Shown: positions 10,161 through 22,173 of the stretch, piece by piece | Numbering within the stretch: position 1 is the first letter of the stretch | Layout of the letters: every line of letters begins with the position of its first letter | NCBI GenBank assembly: GCA_018524725.1 | Contig: JAEUWP010000207.1 | Coordinates: 496,001-560,000 of the forward strand | Source of the DNA: Podaxis mareebaensis | Taxonomy: Eukaryota; Basidiomycota; Agaricomycetes; Agaricales; Agaricaceae | Reading direction: 5' to 3' | Length of the DNA: 64,000 nucleotides | Program-made: the position numbers and the translations under genes | Notes under the pieces: generated by a model | What the model was told of the DNA's origin: nothing | What the model saw: the letters and a program-made list of their open reading frames with translations, nothing else | Database searches by the model: none

Positions 10161-13100
10161 ATGCCCGAGCGAGCCAGTCGTGCAGGCTATCAACCTCTCT
10201 CCCAGGATGTCGACGGTGAGGCTGAAGTTGGGCTCCTCGAAGCGGATGTAGGCGCACAACAGTCGGCCGTTTCCACACGTGGCCTACGTCGCTCTGGCCG
10301 GCCAGGAAACATTGACTTGAAAAAGCTTGATAATGCATTCAAGAGGTACGCTCTGTGCTTATAGAACCGCCTCCCGTGTGGCTAACAGGGTGTGACTCTG
10401 TCAGGTGGACAGAGTCAATTGCACAGAAAGTGAAACGGAAGAACAAGAAGAAACAAGAACATTCGAAGAAGCAGATATGGAAGAGTGTGTTTGAGCCACA
10501 GGTCCCGAGGCCTCCAACGATAGACACTGTGGTATGCTCCGTTAAAAGCTGTTACGTCCATAGTCGCTGAAGTTTCCTGTTATGTTCAGGTCAAGACGCT
10601 GGACCATAAGCCTCCCATGACCCAAGAGGAATTTGAAGCGTGCGTAGTTCTTTTATCCATGGTGGCCACTAAACCAACCGTGATTGAATATAGCTTAGCG
10701 CAGTCCGTGAAGACAGCCATTCTCGAGGGGATTCATCCCAAGATGATTTCAAAAGGATCTTCGGGATCATATTTTGCTCGTGCCAAGGGAACAGGCGGAC
10801 GGGTACAGACAGTAGCGTAAGTCATCCGTTGAATTCCGAGGGACGATTACCGATTAGGCCTGGGCTTCAAGAGTATTCAAACCCAAAGACGAGGAACCCT
10901 ATGGACGACTAAACCCTAAGGCGAGACTTCCATAGATGATGATGTACCTACCACAATACTGATTCAACACGAATAGACCACGAAATGGATCCACCGACAA
11001 TTTCGCTGGATTATCCCCTTCGGTCGTGCTTGTTTGATACCCAACCTGAGGTACGTCCTCTGTTTGTCGTGCTGATTTACAATGCTCTTAAATCTGCTAG
11101 TTATATTTCAGAAGCTGCTGCGTCGCTGCTGGACAGACGGTTAGAGTTGCATATCGTTCCCCCCACCTATCTTGTTTCGTTATCCAGCCCAGTAGGCTAG
11201 TTACCTTTTTAATTGTCGTCAGCTTACCTCCTTGCTAGGCCTTCTTTTATGACTGGCTAGACAGGAGCGCAGCCAAGAAGGGGAAGCCTCTGCCCGAGAA
11301 GATAGGGAGCATGCAGTATTTCTTACACGGGTATATGGGTACGTCGTGAACTAATCACTCCGACACAGCACCAAACCCATACACCCAGTATAGATGCCTC
11401 CGAGTTCCTCAGAAAGCACCCCTGGCCGGGAAGAGCAATTGCGGATACGTTTGATGACTCGAACCATCGTCACGGTAATATCTCCAAACGAATTTTGAGC
11501 ACGCTCAATATCATGTGTGGCAAGACGGGCGACGGGGATGAGCTATATGACGAGGCCGATTACGAGGATGAAAGAGTTCTATTTGATGCCACTGAATCCA
11601 GCGATACGGAGAGACCGTTCTATTGGACGCAGACATTGCAGCAGAGCTTCAGAGAGGAACTTGAGAAGTACGTGATTCTATGCATCCACCACAATATCGT
11701 ATTCAGCATGATATTCTTCCTAGGCTCGTGATTCTAGGTAACTGAAATTCTTTGATCACACCAACAGCATTCCATATCTCTTCCCCAGACTACCTAATGC
11801 TCAATACCGATCGAGGAGCGGACAACTATATGATCAAGTATTGTGAAGGCGATCACGAGAAAGCACTTGTGGATGTTGCACCAACTCGCTCAGTACGGCT
11901 GGAGATGCCCTTGATGAGCGAATTAAAACGAACGGAAAGCGCGCCAGCCTCTGTCCCCAGAACCGACGCCAGTGGCTCTCGTGTTGCCACCGCCTCATCA
12001 TCACAGTCTGAAGGTTCACCCGGTGCCGATTATACTCGACGACCGCATATCCACATTGCTGCCATTGATAACTCTCTTTCTTTCCCTCACGAACATCCAC
12101 AAGGATGGCGGTCTTATACTTATGGATGGCTTTATTTACCTGTTAGCGTCATTGGTCGACCATTCAGCGAGAAGACGAGGAATCACTTCCTGCCGCTCCT
12201 TACGTCAAAGTCATGGTGGGAAGAGACTACGTATCAACTACGGAAGTTGTTTGCTGTCGATCCTGACTTCCATCCAAGAATGTTTGCTGTGAGTAATGCT
12301 ACCTCTGTTCTGACAAACATGGCTGACCTCCCTATTAGCGGCAAATGGCGGTAATCAAAGGTGAGAATCCTTGTGCACTGGCTCCTTGACTGCCAAATTA
12401 CCGTGTTTTCAGGTCAAGCATGGAACATAGTGCAATCTCTGAAACATTCCGTAAGTCTTGGGAAGATCTTGTAGGCGCTCACTGAAATTGTTTTCCAGGA
12501 TGAAGGTACATTAATATTGAGGATTACCTTGTTACTAGCACTCAGTATCATTTTTGTAGGCCCGCTGGAATTGACCCGCCGACAGAAGGTACTCGTATGG
12601 GACGACGAAATTGAATTGCCCGAAGAAGCAATGCAGGAAATAGAGGCAGCAGACCCAGACGCTAACCTCCCTTCGCCCCGGATGTCTATCAGCAGCGTAC
12701 CTATCCCACGAAGAACGCGAAGTCAAAGCTCAGGGGGCGAGTTCCCTCCGCCTATTCGACGAACATCGACGGATGCTTCCGGTTTACCCCGTCCTGTACC
12801 ATTTGTCGCCAAGTTCCAACGCATCCATCCTGGGACAACTGGCGTCACCGTATTAGAGCACCTAGAGCGCTTGGATCAGGTGGAAGCCAGTTTGCAACGA
12901 TTGGGAATCGACGAAGAGGTTGAAGTGGATGTTGGTGAAGCCATTCAACCTAGACCATTGCCAATCTCCCGGCACAGCAGCAGCAGTCACAGGGATGCAC
13001 CTGGGGCTTCTCCGAGTTCCGCACCTAACCCGACATCACCTTTCTCACCACCTGGCAGTCCTTTAGCAACCGTACCAGAGGTGGCATCATCCGCGAGTTC

Positions 13101-13360
13101 GATTTTGGAGGAGGATCTTGTAGCGATGTCCAAGTCAGCGTCGCATGTGGAAGGATTGATGAGGCCATTCGGGCACGACCGGCACGAGAGCACAGGAAGT
13201 GCCAATATTGATTGGATTCAGCAACCGAATGAGAGTACGAAGAGGAATGTAATTGTCGAGGTGAGTCAATCAGAAATTTGCTTTTCAAGTTCAGTGCCTC
13301 AATCCCACTCCATAGCGACTGGAGACGGTCAACAAGAAACCTCTCTGTTCTTGCTGGTAG
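10161..13360 (+). CDS. LSB6: Phosphatidylinositol 4-kinase type II (Lsb6-like)
   Basis: It phosphorylates phosphatidylinositol to PI4P on endosomal, vacuolar or plasma membranes. The start is ATG 10161 (MPERASRAGYQPLSQD). A basic KVKRKNKKKQEHSKKQ stretch precedes the kinase core. Core motifs are the glycine loop SKGSSGSYFARAKG, the nucleotide-binding Lys in VFKPKDEEPYGRLNPK, SYISEAAASLLDRRLEL, FFYDWLDRSAAKKGKPLPEK, the catalytic loop LNTDRGADNYMIKY, and IAAIDNSLSFPHEHPQGWRS with the metal-binding Asp. The C-terminal half is Ser/Pro-rich and the protein ends RLETVNKKPLCSCW. The gene has more than a dozen introns, including one GC-AG intron (10921-10976), a 14-base exon (11724-11737) and a 7-base exon (12499-12505). 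The terminal Cys pair could be lipid-modified, but this is inference; the canonical palmitoylated CCPCC motif is not seen. Confidence 0.9.
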
Positions 13361-13513
13361 ATCTGGTCAGTCTTTAGATTCCGGGTTATATCTTCTTTTT
13401 TGGATGTTTTGACTAAATTATGTATACATATCGCACTTCCTTTACTTTGCTTCACGACATGAGTAATAACAACGATACATGGGATACTGGTTGTCCATTA
13501 CCAGGGTGAAGCA

Positions 13514-15037
13514 TCAATCGCCTTCTGCCATTAACCATTGGGCAAAGTCATCTAATCTCTTCTTTTCCGAGTCTTCTCCTTCCTCGAAGTCGTCGCCCGC
13601 TCCTGAGCGTTTGAATCGTTGTCGACCTACGTAAAGGCTTGCTTCAATGCGTCGGCCATCAAAGAATCGACCATTCATTTTCTGTGCCATCACTTGAATA
13701 ATACATTCTTCGAGCGCCTAAGATTCCACATACCAAAACGCATGCTTGCGCACTTATTGGATCACGGAATTTGACCGTCATGATTCCGTCCTTCTCTTTC
13801 TGCGCCAATTGTTAGCAAGATAAAGACCAAAGACATCGAAGTAACGCACGTCATAGAGAACCACATTAGTCACCTCGCCCAGAGTCGAACACTCTTCTCG
13901 AACATCCTCCTTCAGGTCAAGCAATAGTGAAGCATCCTTCTCCAGGTCCTCCAGCGTGAACATGTGTTTCAAAACGACTACTCGACTATTTTTGTTGATG
14001 TCACGGATATTGTCCTCTTCCGTTTTGGCCGGCCCAAATCCATCCTCGTCGTCCCACTCCTGGAGCTTCCTGAAGTGGATGTGAATCAAAAAACCAAGAA
14101 ACACGATACACTGACATACTTTTGCATCTTGCCTATTCGCTTTGTAGCCTTCTTTTTGTCAACCACTCTCCGTGGCTGATCACTACTATCTCTAGTCTGT
14201 TGACTCTTGTGGGTGAAGTCGGCCTTTGCCACATGCATCACGGTTGAGGGATCGCCTAGACGCAGCTCTGCCTCATCCAGAAGATTTATCGCAAGTGTCA
14301 CCGAGTCCTCCTTGAAGTACACAACGAGAGCTTCGCCACTGAACGATCCGTCGTCTTTGGCATACATCTTCACTTTCGGTTCTCCTTCATCGTCCTCCTC
14401 TATGACACCGCACCGTGAAAACCGCTCCACGATCTCGTCCTGCTCAGCATCTAGAGGAAGTCCGGTGACATAGACAGCAGTATTCTTTGATTTCCGCTCC
14501 ATTGTGGGTTTGTCGCTCCGTCCACGTTTGGAAGGACCTGCAGTCGCGTTCCCACTCGAGCCCGAACCAGTGTAGTCCTCGGGCTCTTTGCGCTTCTTGC
14601 TCTCGCGTTTTAGTACAGGTGCTGCAGGGGTCTTGGGGTGACGAGGACCTAAGGTTAGATTTTCACACCCGGTCTTTCCATCATCTCAAGGCACTTGCCT
14701 CTTCGTCAACTCCTGCAACCGAATATGCTGCTTGTTGCTGCTTGATTAGATCTTCGTCTAGCTGGTAAATTTATCAGGGATCACACTTGAGTCAGAGGTG
14801 ACAGACACAGACCAAGGGTACCCAGGACCCTTTTGCAGCATCGTATTCCATTTCCGTCCCATCATCCTCCTCATACCGCCATGTATTAGAAGTCTTGTTG
14901 AAATAGATCCTGGTAGAATAGATTCAGTATTCAACTGCCATGAGCTCCGTCTGAACAAACCTCGGGTCGTTAGCAAAAGCAGCCGCCTGTACCTCTGCGG
15001 TTGCTCCTGCAGCAGTTAATGGTGGTGGTGCAGACAT
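13514..15037 (-). CDS. CUS2: Tat-SF1/Cus2-like U2 snRNP splicing factor
   Basis: This nuclear RNA-binding protein helps U2 snRNP and SF3b (Prp11) assembly on the branch site. It starts at ATG 15037 (M-S-A-P-P-P-L-T-A). The N-terminal exons encode IYFNKTSNTWRYEEDDGTEM, as in Tat-SF1 homologues. A Lys/Arg linker with KRESKKRKEPED follows, then RRM1 (NTAVYVTGLPLDAEQDEIVE to GEALVVYFKEDSV), a linker with KKKATKRIGKMQK, and a second RRM/UHM-like domain (SRVVVLKHMFTLEDLE, EVTNVVLYD, QACVLKMNGRFFDGRRIEAS). The conserved end is SLYVGRQRFKRSG, and the protein closes DDFAQWLMAEGD. The FDGRRIEA block fits a UHM loop, the expected site for ULM ligands. One N-terminal intron near 14690 can be read with either a GC or a GT donor. 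The gene is tail-to-tail with the PI4-kinase gene, about 150 bases apart. Confidence 0.87.
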
Positions 15038-15210
15038 TAGTTGTTTATGGCTATTTGATGTCGAGGGAGCTTGCACATCATTCTAAACTTTTTGGGAAAC
15101 CCGTCAATCCAATCGCGCGCATGAGCCAACGTCCAGACGTCCAAAATCAGTCATTGAAAACAAGATATAAAGACTATCCCTGGATATTGATCGGCTCTAT
15201 AAGGTCTACT

Positions 15211-15898
15211 CTAATGGTACAAAGCCATGGGGAAATAAGAGTATGGGTCATGGGGAGCATCCGCTGAACGCTTAGGTTGCCAGCGTTGGAACGGAGTAGG
15301 AATGACTGGGGGAAGTTTGTCCTCTGAGTAGACCTTTGTCGTGCCGGTGATTGTTGCAATGGCTTGAGAGAGGGTGGTGGGTTCGGGAGCCTTGCTTGGG
15401 ACATCGCTCTTGCCTTCTTCAGTAGGAGCAGCAACACTAGAACATGGAGACACAACTGGTGAGAATTCCACCTCAGGAATTTCGATTGACATACGCTTGT
15501 GCACCAGAATGCTCAATCAGGAGTTGAGAGAGTTGATTTTGGGTGATCACTGAAAGCTGCGGGTAGCCACGACGAACATCACGTTTCCAGTATGGGTTCT
15601 CCGCTGGGTCCGAGGCTGAAAGGAATCAATATTGCTGAAATTCGCGTCTATAATGGTGCACACCTTTTGTTGCAGGTGTTGAGTATCCCTCTGGCCTGGA
15701 TGCTGGCGGAGGATAACGGTGGACGCCTTGGAGGGGCAAACCACTGGAGATTTCGGGGTTGACAGCAGCAACCTCACCTGAGTTTAGGCATGAGTAATTA
15801 GCATAAAATTTAGAAAGGCAGGACGCACGGAATTTCTTCCAGAAACCCTTGGGGCTGAGATGATAGAGCGTCGACTCCGCCGCTTTCTTGGTGGCCAT
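15211..15898 (-). CDS. Mitochondrial complex I accessory subunit (21.3 kDa type)
   Basis: The sequence matches the fungal NADH:ubiquinone oxidoreductase 21.3 kDa accessory subunit. It starts at ATG 15898 (MATKKAAESTLYHLSPKGFW). It continues KKFREVAAVNPEISSGLPL and a segment with RYPPPASRPEGYSTPATKA. The hallmark DPAENPYWKRDVRRGYPQLS follows, then VITQNQLSQLLIEHSGAQ. The last exon is Ala/Pro/Thr-rich and ends with WQPKRSADAPHDPYSYFPM-like sequence before the TAG at 15211. The predicted length of about 180 residues fits the family. There are four exons with introns of about 50 bases. It has no membrane segment and is expected on the matrix side. It lies head-to-tail with the Tat-SF1 gene on the same strand, 173 bases apart. 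Confidence 0.75.
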
Positions 15899-16610
15899 GG
15901 GTATAAACGGAATGCAATTCGTTGGGAGGGCTGTCACGGATCCCCGTTAGCTGTCACTTGTCACGATAAATCGCTGCCCTAATATAGGCTACCGACGGCG
16001 GGCAGCGGCGGGCACCCTGGCTCCAACCTTGACTCGCTTGAAAGCCTCTTCCAGGCCCATGCCTATGTATTATTAATGTGTCTCATTCGTCACACCGCAT
16101 ATTGTGGTTGTCGTAGGAACCTCGGGTCGATTGGCTTCCTGGCTGAGCCCGGGGGCGATTCCACTGCATATATCAATCTGTCGCAATAAGGGCTTCGGAA
16201 AGAGTCATAATCAATTAGCCTTTGACGCATGATGAACACTGATTGTGTCACTGTTGCCATATACCACCTAACTTTTTACTTTGCAGTGAGTTGGGGACAT
16301 AAGCCCGGTTCTCTCTCGATCCAGGTCATGACGATAGCTCACCAGAGAGCAGAGAATTTGTCATGAAACAGAAACTGATCGGAGCTGCCCTACATGACTA
16401 TATGTTGCTGTATTAGCGACCAGAGTTTAGGATGATGAATGGTAGCGTTGTAGGGCTCCGTGATGGCGCAATTGCCTGCATTGCGCCATCGCATCCCCCG
16501 GTAATTCATTCTTGACTGTCCGCTGATTTAAGAGCAGCTCCTCCACCTTACATGGCTCTTGTAACCACACCAACGAACATTCTTCCTTATATCTACGGTC
16601 GTCAATCGCC
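15899..16610. promoter_or_regulatory. Divergent promoter region, complex I subunit / UPF0643
   Basis: This 712-base region lies between two divergent starts. I see no coding pattern. A minus-strand open frame that begins inside the UPF0643 gene runs through part of it but is a shadow. No TATA box or repeat stands out. Confidence 0.4.
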
Positions 16611-17478
16611 ATGAGCGTTGCATATATACACCCGCCACACCCATCCGAGCTTCTACTACGACATAATTCACCACCATACCCAGCCGCAAGCACCTTAAAG
16701 GAACGCGACCCGCACGACGTCCCCGTCTTCGACTCTAAAAGCCTCATTGAACCAACATCGCCTGTGCTATATCTTCCACCGCTCCTATCCTCCCTCCCAG
16801 AGAAGGTCAATGTCGGCCCGGAAGAAGCACACACAAATCCGAGATTCCCACCCTTGGTCACCGAAACTCGTCTTCCGGACATCGACCCAGCATCACTATC
16901 GCTGCATAAAGCTCTTCATAAATTTAGACCCCTCACACCAGATTATGCTACTACGCCTTACGCTGAAGCGTTCAACTGGGAGGAGCTACAGTTACCTGAG
17001 GAGGAAGAAAGGGATTGGTATTGTGTCGTTTTCCGAAGTAAACGGAGAGCCGGGAGTGATGGCGGGTGTAAGTTTTCGTGTTAATCATCCTTGCGAAATC
17101 ATGATCACTAATACCCATCTATAGCTCTGTATGAGGCTGACAAACTTGCCCACGAAGAAGCTGTTCGGAATGGAGGCGTATGTCAATTGTCTCTTGCACA
17201 CTCAGCCCCAGGTGGACGCTGACTGAGAATTTTTCCAGCTAATCATGTACTGGTATGGGATCCCACATGCAGAGACGGGCATGAACATGGCTACCTGCAT
17301 CTGGCAAAGCCGCAAGCACGCCATTGCAGCTAACTCGAGGCCACACCACATCCAAGCAATGCGGCTCGCCGCAAGCTCCTACGAAATCTACAACCTCGAG
17401 CGTTACCGCCTCTCAAAACGAAAAGGCGAGAGAGGCGTCGTCGTAGAACAATATTCGGGAGGAGAGGTTGGATGGTAA
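16611..17478 (+). CDS. UPF0643-family protein
   Basis: This is a conserved fungal protein of unknown function; fission yeast has a UPF0643 member. Three exons: 16611-17067, 17125-17177 and 17239-17478, in consistent phase. After a variable N-terminal half, the conserved part reads YAEAFNWEELQLPEEEERDW, YCVVFRSKRRAGSDGGS, LYEADKLAHEEAVRNGGLIM, YWYGIPHAETGMNMATCIWQ, SRKHAIAANSRPHHIQAMRL and ends VVEQYSGGEVGW. The start at 16611 (MSVAYIHPPHP) is the first ATG in frame. The length is about 250 residues, with no signal peptide or membrane segment. The dense Trp/Tyr/His pattern in the core may suggest a ligand-binding or enzymatic fold, but nothing firm can be said. Confidence 0.8.
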
Positions 17479-17596
17479 AGCATTGGTCTAGGTTATATTA
17501 CACGCTCTGGCACCGTTTTCTGTATACCCTGCTTTATGGTACGATTGCCTAATTGATACGATCCGTTAGAATATAGAAAAAGCACTGTCTTGTCCA

Positions 17597-19496
17597 TTAG
17601 TCCGAAAGCGATTTAATGCCGTCACGAGAACGCTGCGATGATTGGCCCACACTAATCCTGAAGTTCCCTCCTTCAGAAGCCGACGGCGTCAACCCTTTGA
17701 GAGGTGATAGAAATATGCCTGCGGTCGGGGCGAATGGTTTGCGAGATTCCCCAGCTCTCTGGTATTCATGTAGATCTGGCTCAACGACGTCTAAGACCGC
17801 CTGAAAACGAAAGCGCTTGGATTCACCCGGCGATGAAGATTCATCGACCAAGCAGTCCTGGCGTGCATCTTGGAGTTCCCTGCTGTCCTGGACATGGATT
17901 CCTCTGTCAAAAGTATAAGATACCGTGTCCGATAACTTGTTCCCCGGCAATGAGTCCTGGTGGAGTCCTTTGCGGTCGAATACCATCCATTGAAAGTCGA
18001 GTCCGTCGATGTCTATATGGCATGACTCCGAAGATGAATCTAAGCTCAAGCAATCTTCAACTGGTGAATCGAAGTATACAGGGTGCCGAGCAGAGTAACA
18101 AGGTCCAGGTGATCCATAGAGTCCAGAGAGCGCGTCACATTCTGTGTGTAGGTCGCCCACATTGGCAAAAAACGATATACCAGTTCGGGCTTCCTGATGA
18201 TAGCCGGGGTCATCTTCTAGAACCGGAATACCACCATCTGGTCCAGCAGTATTGAATTCTTGGCCAAGAAGATACTCTTCGGACGGAAGGTGGGGAGAGC
18301 AGGGCGTATTGAAATCGTATGCATTGAAAGCTAGCTGCGGCGGCGTGGGGGGACGAGAGATAGCGGAAGCTGGGCCTGGCGTAGAAAATGGTTTGATGTA
18401 AGGGGAGGAGCAGATAGTGCCCACTCTTCGAATCACCCCTGTGGCTTGTTGATAAGGAGAGGAAAAGCATTCAATCAAGGCGTGACCGTCAGATACTGCC
18501 AGCTTTGTGCGTGGGACGTCTAATTTACTTGGAACCAACGTTGGGCTTATTGATGTATCGTCCACGTCCAAGGTGAAAACCGATGGATCGAGTTCCGGAG
18601 ATGATGAAGTCGTTTCAACGGCAGTAGAATCCGATGAAAGGCAGATATCGTATGAGCCCGTGTCGCGGTGGCCTGGGGGCAACAAGAGCCGTAATGGATG
18701 CTTGTGAGGTAGGGTCGCGACTGTTTGCGCCAGCCAGTCCGGTAAGGGTTGCTGTAGGTTTTCGACAGATTTCTATGTGAGCTTCGTGCTCCCATGGAAT
18801 CTCTGAAAGCTATGGCACTACCTTGATCACTGGACTACACATCGATGGGTGTTCACTCTTGGAATCGGAGTCTGAAACACTGATCTTTTCCTTGGTTTGT
18901 CTATTATGGCTGGCACTCGATTTGATGGAAGTAAAGGCCTTCCTCGAATATACTCCTGGGCGCTCGAGGGAGCCCCTCGGGGAATTCTCAGGTCCTTTTC
19001 GATGAGTTGACGAGGGCTTCGAGTTAGTGCTGGCTTTCTTCTTAGACACCTTCCCTTGAGAATAGATGTACGTCATCCGCATTGATTCAATCATCCTGTC
19101 GTATCTGTAGTTCAAATCTTGCTTTCTGCGCCGCTTCGGGTTGGGTACTTCTGGTATAAACGTGAACAATGCTCAAAAGGGAGGACGCTTGGCCGACCTT
19201 CCGCGATTAGACCCTTCCTGTATGGGAGGAGGTTAAATCATGAACGTCCTGGGACAGCAGAAACATGAATTGTAGCTTGCCTCTTCTCCATATTGCTCGC
19301 AATGATACTGTCATCGCCAAGGATTGGCAATTGGTGAAAGACGCGTGTGACATCTGTGCCACGGCGGAGGTTAAAGCGGAGCTGCTCAACACCTAGTTCA
19401 GGTTTGGGTTGCTGTGTGACGTATACTCTTGGATCCGGCACTAGTGACTGCTCTGAGCTGGATCAGCAGCCGCACCAGACCACATAAAATAGACAT
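17597..19496 (-). CDS. Unrecognised Ser/Pro-rich protein
   Basis: I recognise no family. The large C-terminal exon (stop at 17597-17599) is open for more than 360 codons and is rich in Ser, Pro, Asp and Gly, with low-complexity blocks such as SRPPTPPQLAFNAYDF. Upstream exons add LPDWLAQTVATLPHKHPLRL, a basic nuclear-localisation-like PNPKRRRKQDLNYRYDRMIE, and an N-terminal block with PDPRVYVTQQPKPELGVEQL and FNLRRGTDVTRVF. That block has no ATG of its own, since its frame starts at GTG. I therefore propose the ATG at 19496 joined by a 42-base intron, which is uncertain. The basic patch and disorder would fit a nuclear or regulatory protein, but this is inference. Confidence 0.5.
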
Positions 19497-19845
19497 GCGC
19501 GATGGAAGGATTTTTGTAGCGGACGAAATTGTGGGTTGAGATTTTAGCCACTTCAATCGTTCCACTCTCTCATTGGAAGGTATGTTATCTTTATTGCACG
19601 GGAACCGGAACCTAAATCTGTTGAGTTTAGAAGATATGCATAATCCAAATGGTCAGCTTGCACCTGATAGCTGAGTATTACGTGCCGAGCCAACATAAGC
19701 ACTTATTGGCCCTATGCATGTACCCTCCTACCCGTCGGACCTACGCGTATACCCCTTCAAGGATTGTTGATCCCATCTCTTACGCAAGCAGTTTGCACTC
19801 CACGGCCACCGTAGGAAAGCCCACTATCTGCTAGCCATATCTCGA
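19497..19845. promoter_or_regulatory. Divergent promoter region before the glutamyltranspeptidase
   Basis: This 349-base gap lies between the divergent unrecognised gene and the glutamyltranspeptidase gene. Short open frames here lack family resemblance, and no clear TATA box is seen. Confidence 0.35.
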
Positions 19846-22173
19846 ATGGGTTCCTCGAACCAGGTTGCGAAGGGAGAGTCGACGATAATTCGGGACCGAA
19901 ATGACCGGGTAGTGAGCAGCATCATTGCTCTAGGATCGGTTGTGCTCGTGTGCTGGTGGCAATTCCGCTGGGGAGTCTCTCACTGGCATCTGGACGGTCA
20001 CCATGCTTCCCAGCAATTCCAAGGTACCAGGAATCCCGCACACCTCATCAAGGCAGACCATGGCGCTGTTGCTTCAGAGAACGAGCTGTGCTCCAAGATG
20101 GGTGTAGACGTGCTGAAGCAAGGAGGAAATGCGGTCGATGCAGCTATCAGTGCCACGCTTTGCACGGGAGTAGTGAATATGTTCTCGTGAGTTTCAAAGA
20201 ACTTCTACTTGTATCGAAATTCAGGCTGCCACAGTTCAGGAATTGGGGGAGGAGGGTTCATGACGGTTCGGATTCCACCGAAGTCACCAGGAGAGTCCTC
20301 AGAAGTGTGGTCGCTCAATTTTCGAGAGACGGCACCTGCGCTATCTAACAATACGATGTACAAGGACGATCCCATGGCAGCTCGATTCGGAGGACTGGCC
20401 ATTGGTGTACCTGGAGAACTACGAGGTCTACAGGAAGCGCATCGTAGATGGGGTACTGTTCCTTGGAGACGTTTGGTAGAGCCCAGCGCCAAGCTTGCTG
20501 CTGGGTGGCGGGTTCAAAGGGAACTAGCAAGGCGCATTCAGGCACGTTTTCTGATTTCTGCTGAAGCATCATGAAATAATTTGACCTTAGCTGTTCTCCC
20601 CCCTCATACTGAATTATCCCGATTGGCGAGCCATCTTCGCACCACAAGGAGAGCTGCTGAAAGAAGGAGATTGGATATACCGGGCTAACCTTGCACAAAC
20701 CTTGAATATCATCGCTGAACAAGGACCCGACGCCTTCTATGAGGTGGGCGCGATCTTCTTAGCATTGTATCGGCCGCTTATGAGAATTCCAGGGGCCCAC
20801 CGCTGATGCTTTAATCGAGAAAGTCCGTAAAACCGGTGGCATACTTTCACACGATGATTTGAGGAACTACCGTATCCAAGTGGAGAGAGCTTTAGAGGGA
20901 ACCTATCGTGGAAGGAAGATATACACCAATCACGCACCAGGCGCCGGACCCCGTATGTTTACTCCTATAGCTCTAAATGACCCCGCCCCATTGAACAAAG
21001 GAGTTCAGTTCTTCTCCAGATGTTGAACGTCCTCGAAAATTACGACCTGAGAGAAAGAACAGCTCTGAACGTCCACAGGATAGTGGAAACATCAAAATTT
21101 GCATTCGCGTCGCGGTACGACCCATATTATACACAGATTCTAGCTACTAACTCCCTCTCCTCTTAAGGACACGTATGTGTGATCCGGTCTCTGGAAACGA
21201 CACCAAGCGTATCGAAGAGATGACGACGAAAGAATACGCGTTTGAGATATATACCAACATCACCGATGTACGTGATGCTGTTTGTTCTCCTTTTCTGATA
21301 TCTTTTACACGGTTGCTCAGGATACTACTCATCCGCCCGAATATTATAATCCAGAGTATGACATCAAGCCGGACCATGGAACCGTAGGTTCTATTATGAT
21401 CTAATTCCCTATCATGCCTGATGCATGATTCGTGCCAGAGCCACACATCAATTGTTGACCAACAAGGAATGGCTGTCGCAATTACATCCACTGTCAACAG
21501 CGTTTTTGGTTCCACGGTGTTAGATCCTGTTACCGGTGTGCTCTTGAACGACGAGATGGACGACTTTTCTATACCTGGTACCCCCAATGGATTTGGATTG
21601 TGGCCTTCGCCGTGTAAGTTGCCCGATCTCGTGTATGCCGACAACTTCGTAATGGCACTCACATTTCCGCTCCCAGACAACTATCCCGAACCTGGGAAGA
21701 GACCAGTGTCATCAACCGTACCATCTATCATCGAAAATCCTGACGGATCTTTCTATGCGGCCATTGGTGGTTCAGGGGGATCACGGATATTCGGGTCCGT
21801 TCTCTAGGTGTTGTTGAATCTCGATTGGGGCCTTGATGCAAGCGAAGCAGTGGAGTTTGGTCGTCTGCATGATCAACTTTATCCGTTGGTCCTAGATGCG
21901 GATGACACTTACCCATCCGAAATACTCGACGATTTGCGGCAACTAGGCCATAACGTCACGGGTTAGTAACTTTGCAGTATAATGACTCGGAGCACTGAAT
22001 CCCCGATAGTCTCCGACATCAACAGGATTGCAGCCGTGGTCCAACTTGTTATACGGAAAGAAGGGATCATATATGGTTCGTGCCATTTCTCCTTCTACAT
22101 TCATCCCCTTCTCACATGGCTCGGTCCAGCTGCGAGTGATTCAAGAAAGAACGGGATTGCAGCAGGTTACTGA
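19846..22173 (+). CDS. Gamma-glutamyltranspeptidase, interrupted by in-frame TAG
   Basis: The enzyme cleaves the gamma-glutamyl bond of glutathione and its conjugates as a self-processing Ntn hydrolase. ATG 19846 is followed by a cytosolic stretch and a signal anchor (SSIIALGSVVLVCWWQF), so the protein is type II membrane or vacuolar. Family motifs are ADHGAVASENELCSKMGVDV, LKQGGNAVDAAISATLC, SGIGGGGFMTVR, LNFRETAPA, the loop FASR-TRMCDPVSG, and the cleavage site DHG|TSHTSIVD, whose Thr becomes the nucleophile. STVLDPVTGVLLNDEMDDFS and GGSGGSRIF follow. Then TAG (21805-21807) replaces the Gln or similar residue expected before VLLNLDWGL. Beyond it the frame and two introns continue perfectly to SDSRKNGIAAGY and TGA at 22171-22173. 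About 90 residues of the small subunit would be lost. One intron has a GC donor (CAG|gcacgt, 20542). The gene is either recently inactivated, an unusual allele or a base-call error. Confidence 0.82.
21805..21807 (+). other. Premature TAG in the glutamyltranspeptidase frame
   Basis: The frame runs GGSGGSRIFGSVL, stop, VLLNLDWGLDASEAVEFG. No splice pair of realistic size removes it. A single C-to-T change from CAG would explain it. It is read directly from the sequence; the cause is unknown. Confidence 0.8.

Noticed and set aside
16427..16882. Minus-strand 151-codon open frame
   Set aside because: It overlaps the UPF0643 coding exon antisense and has no family resemblance.
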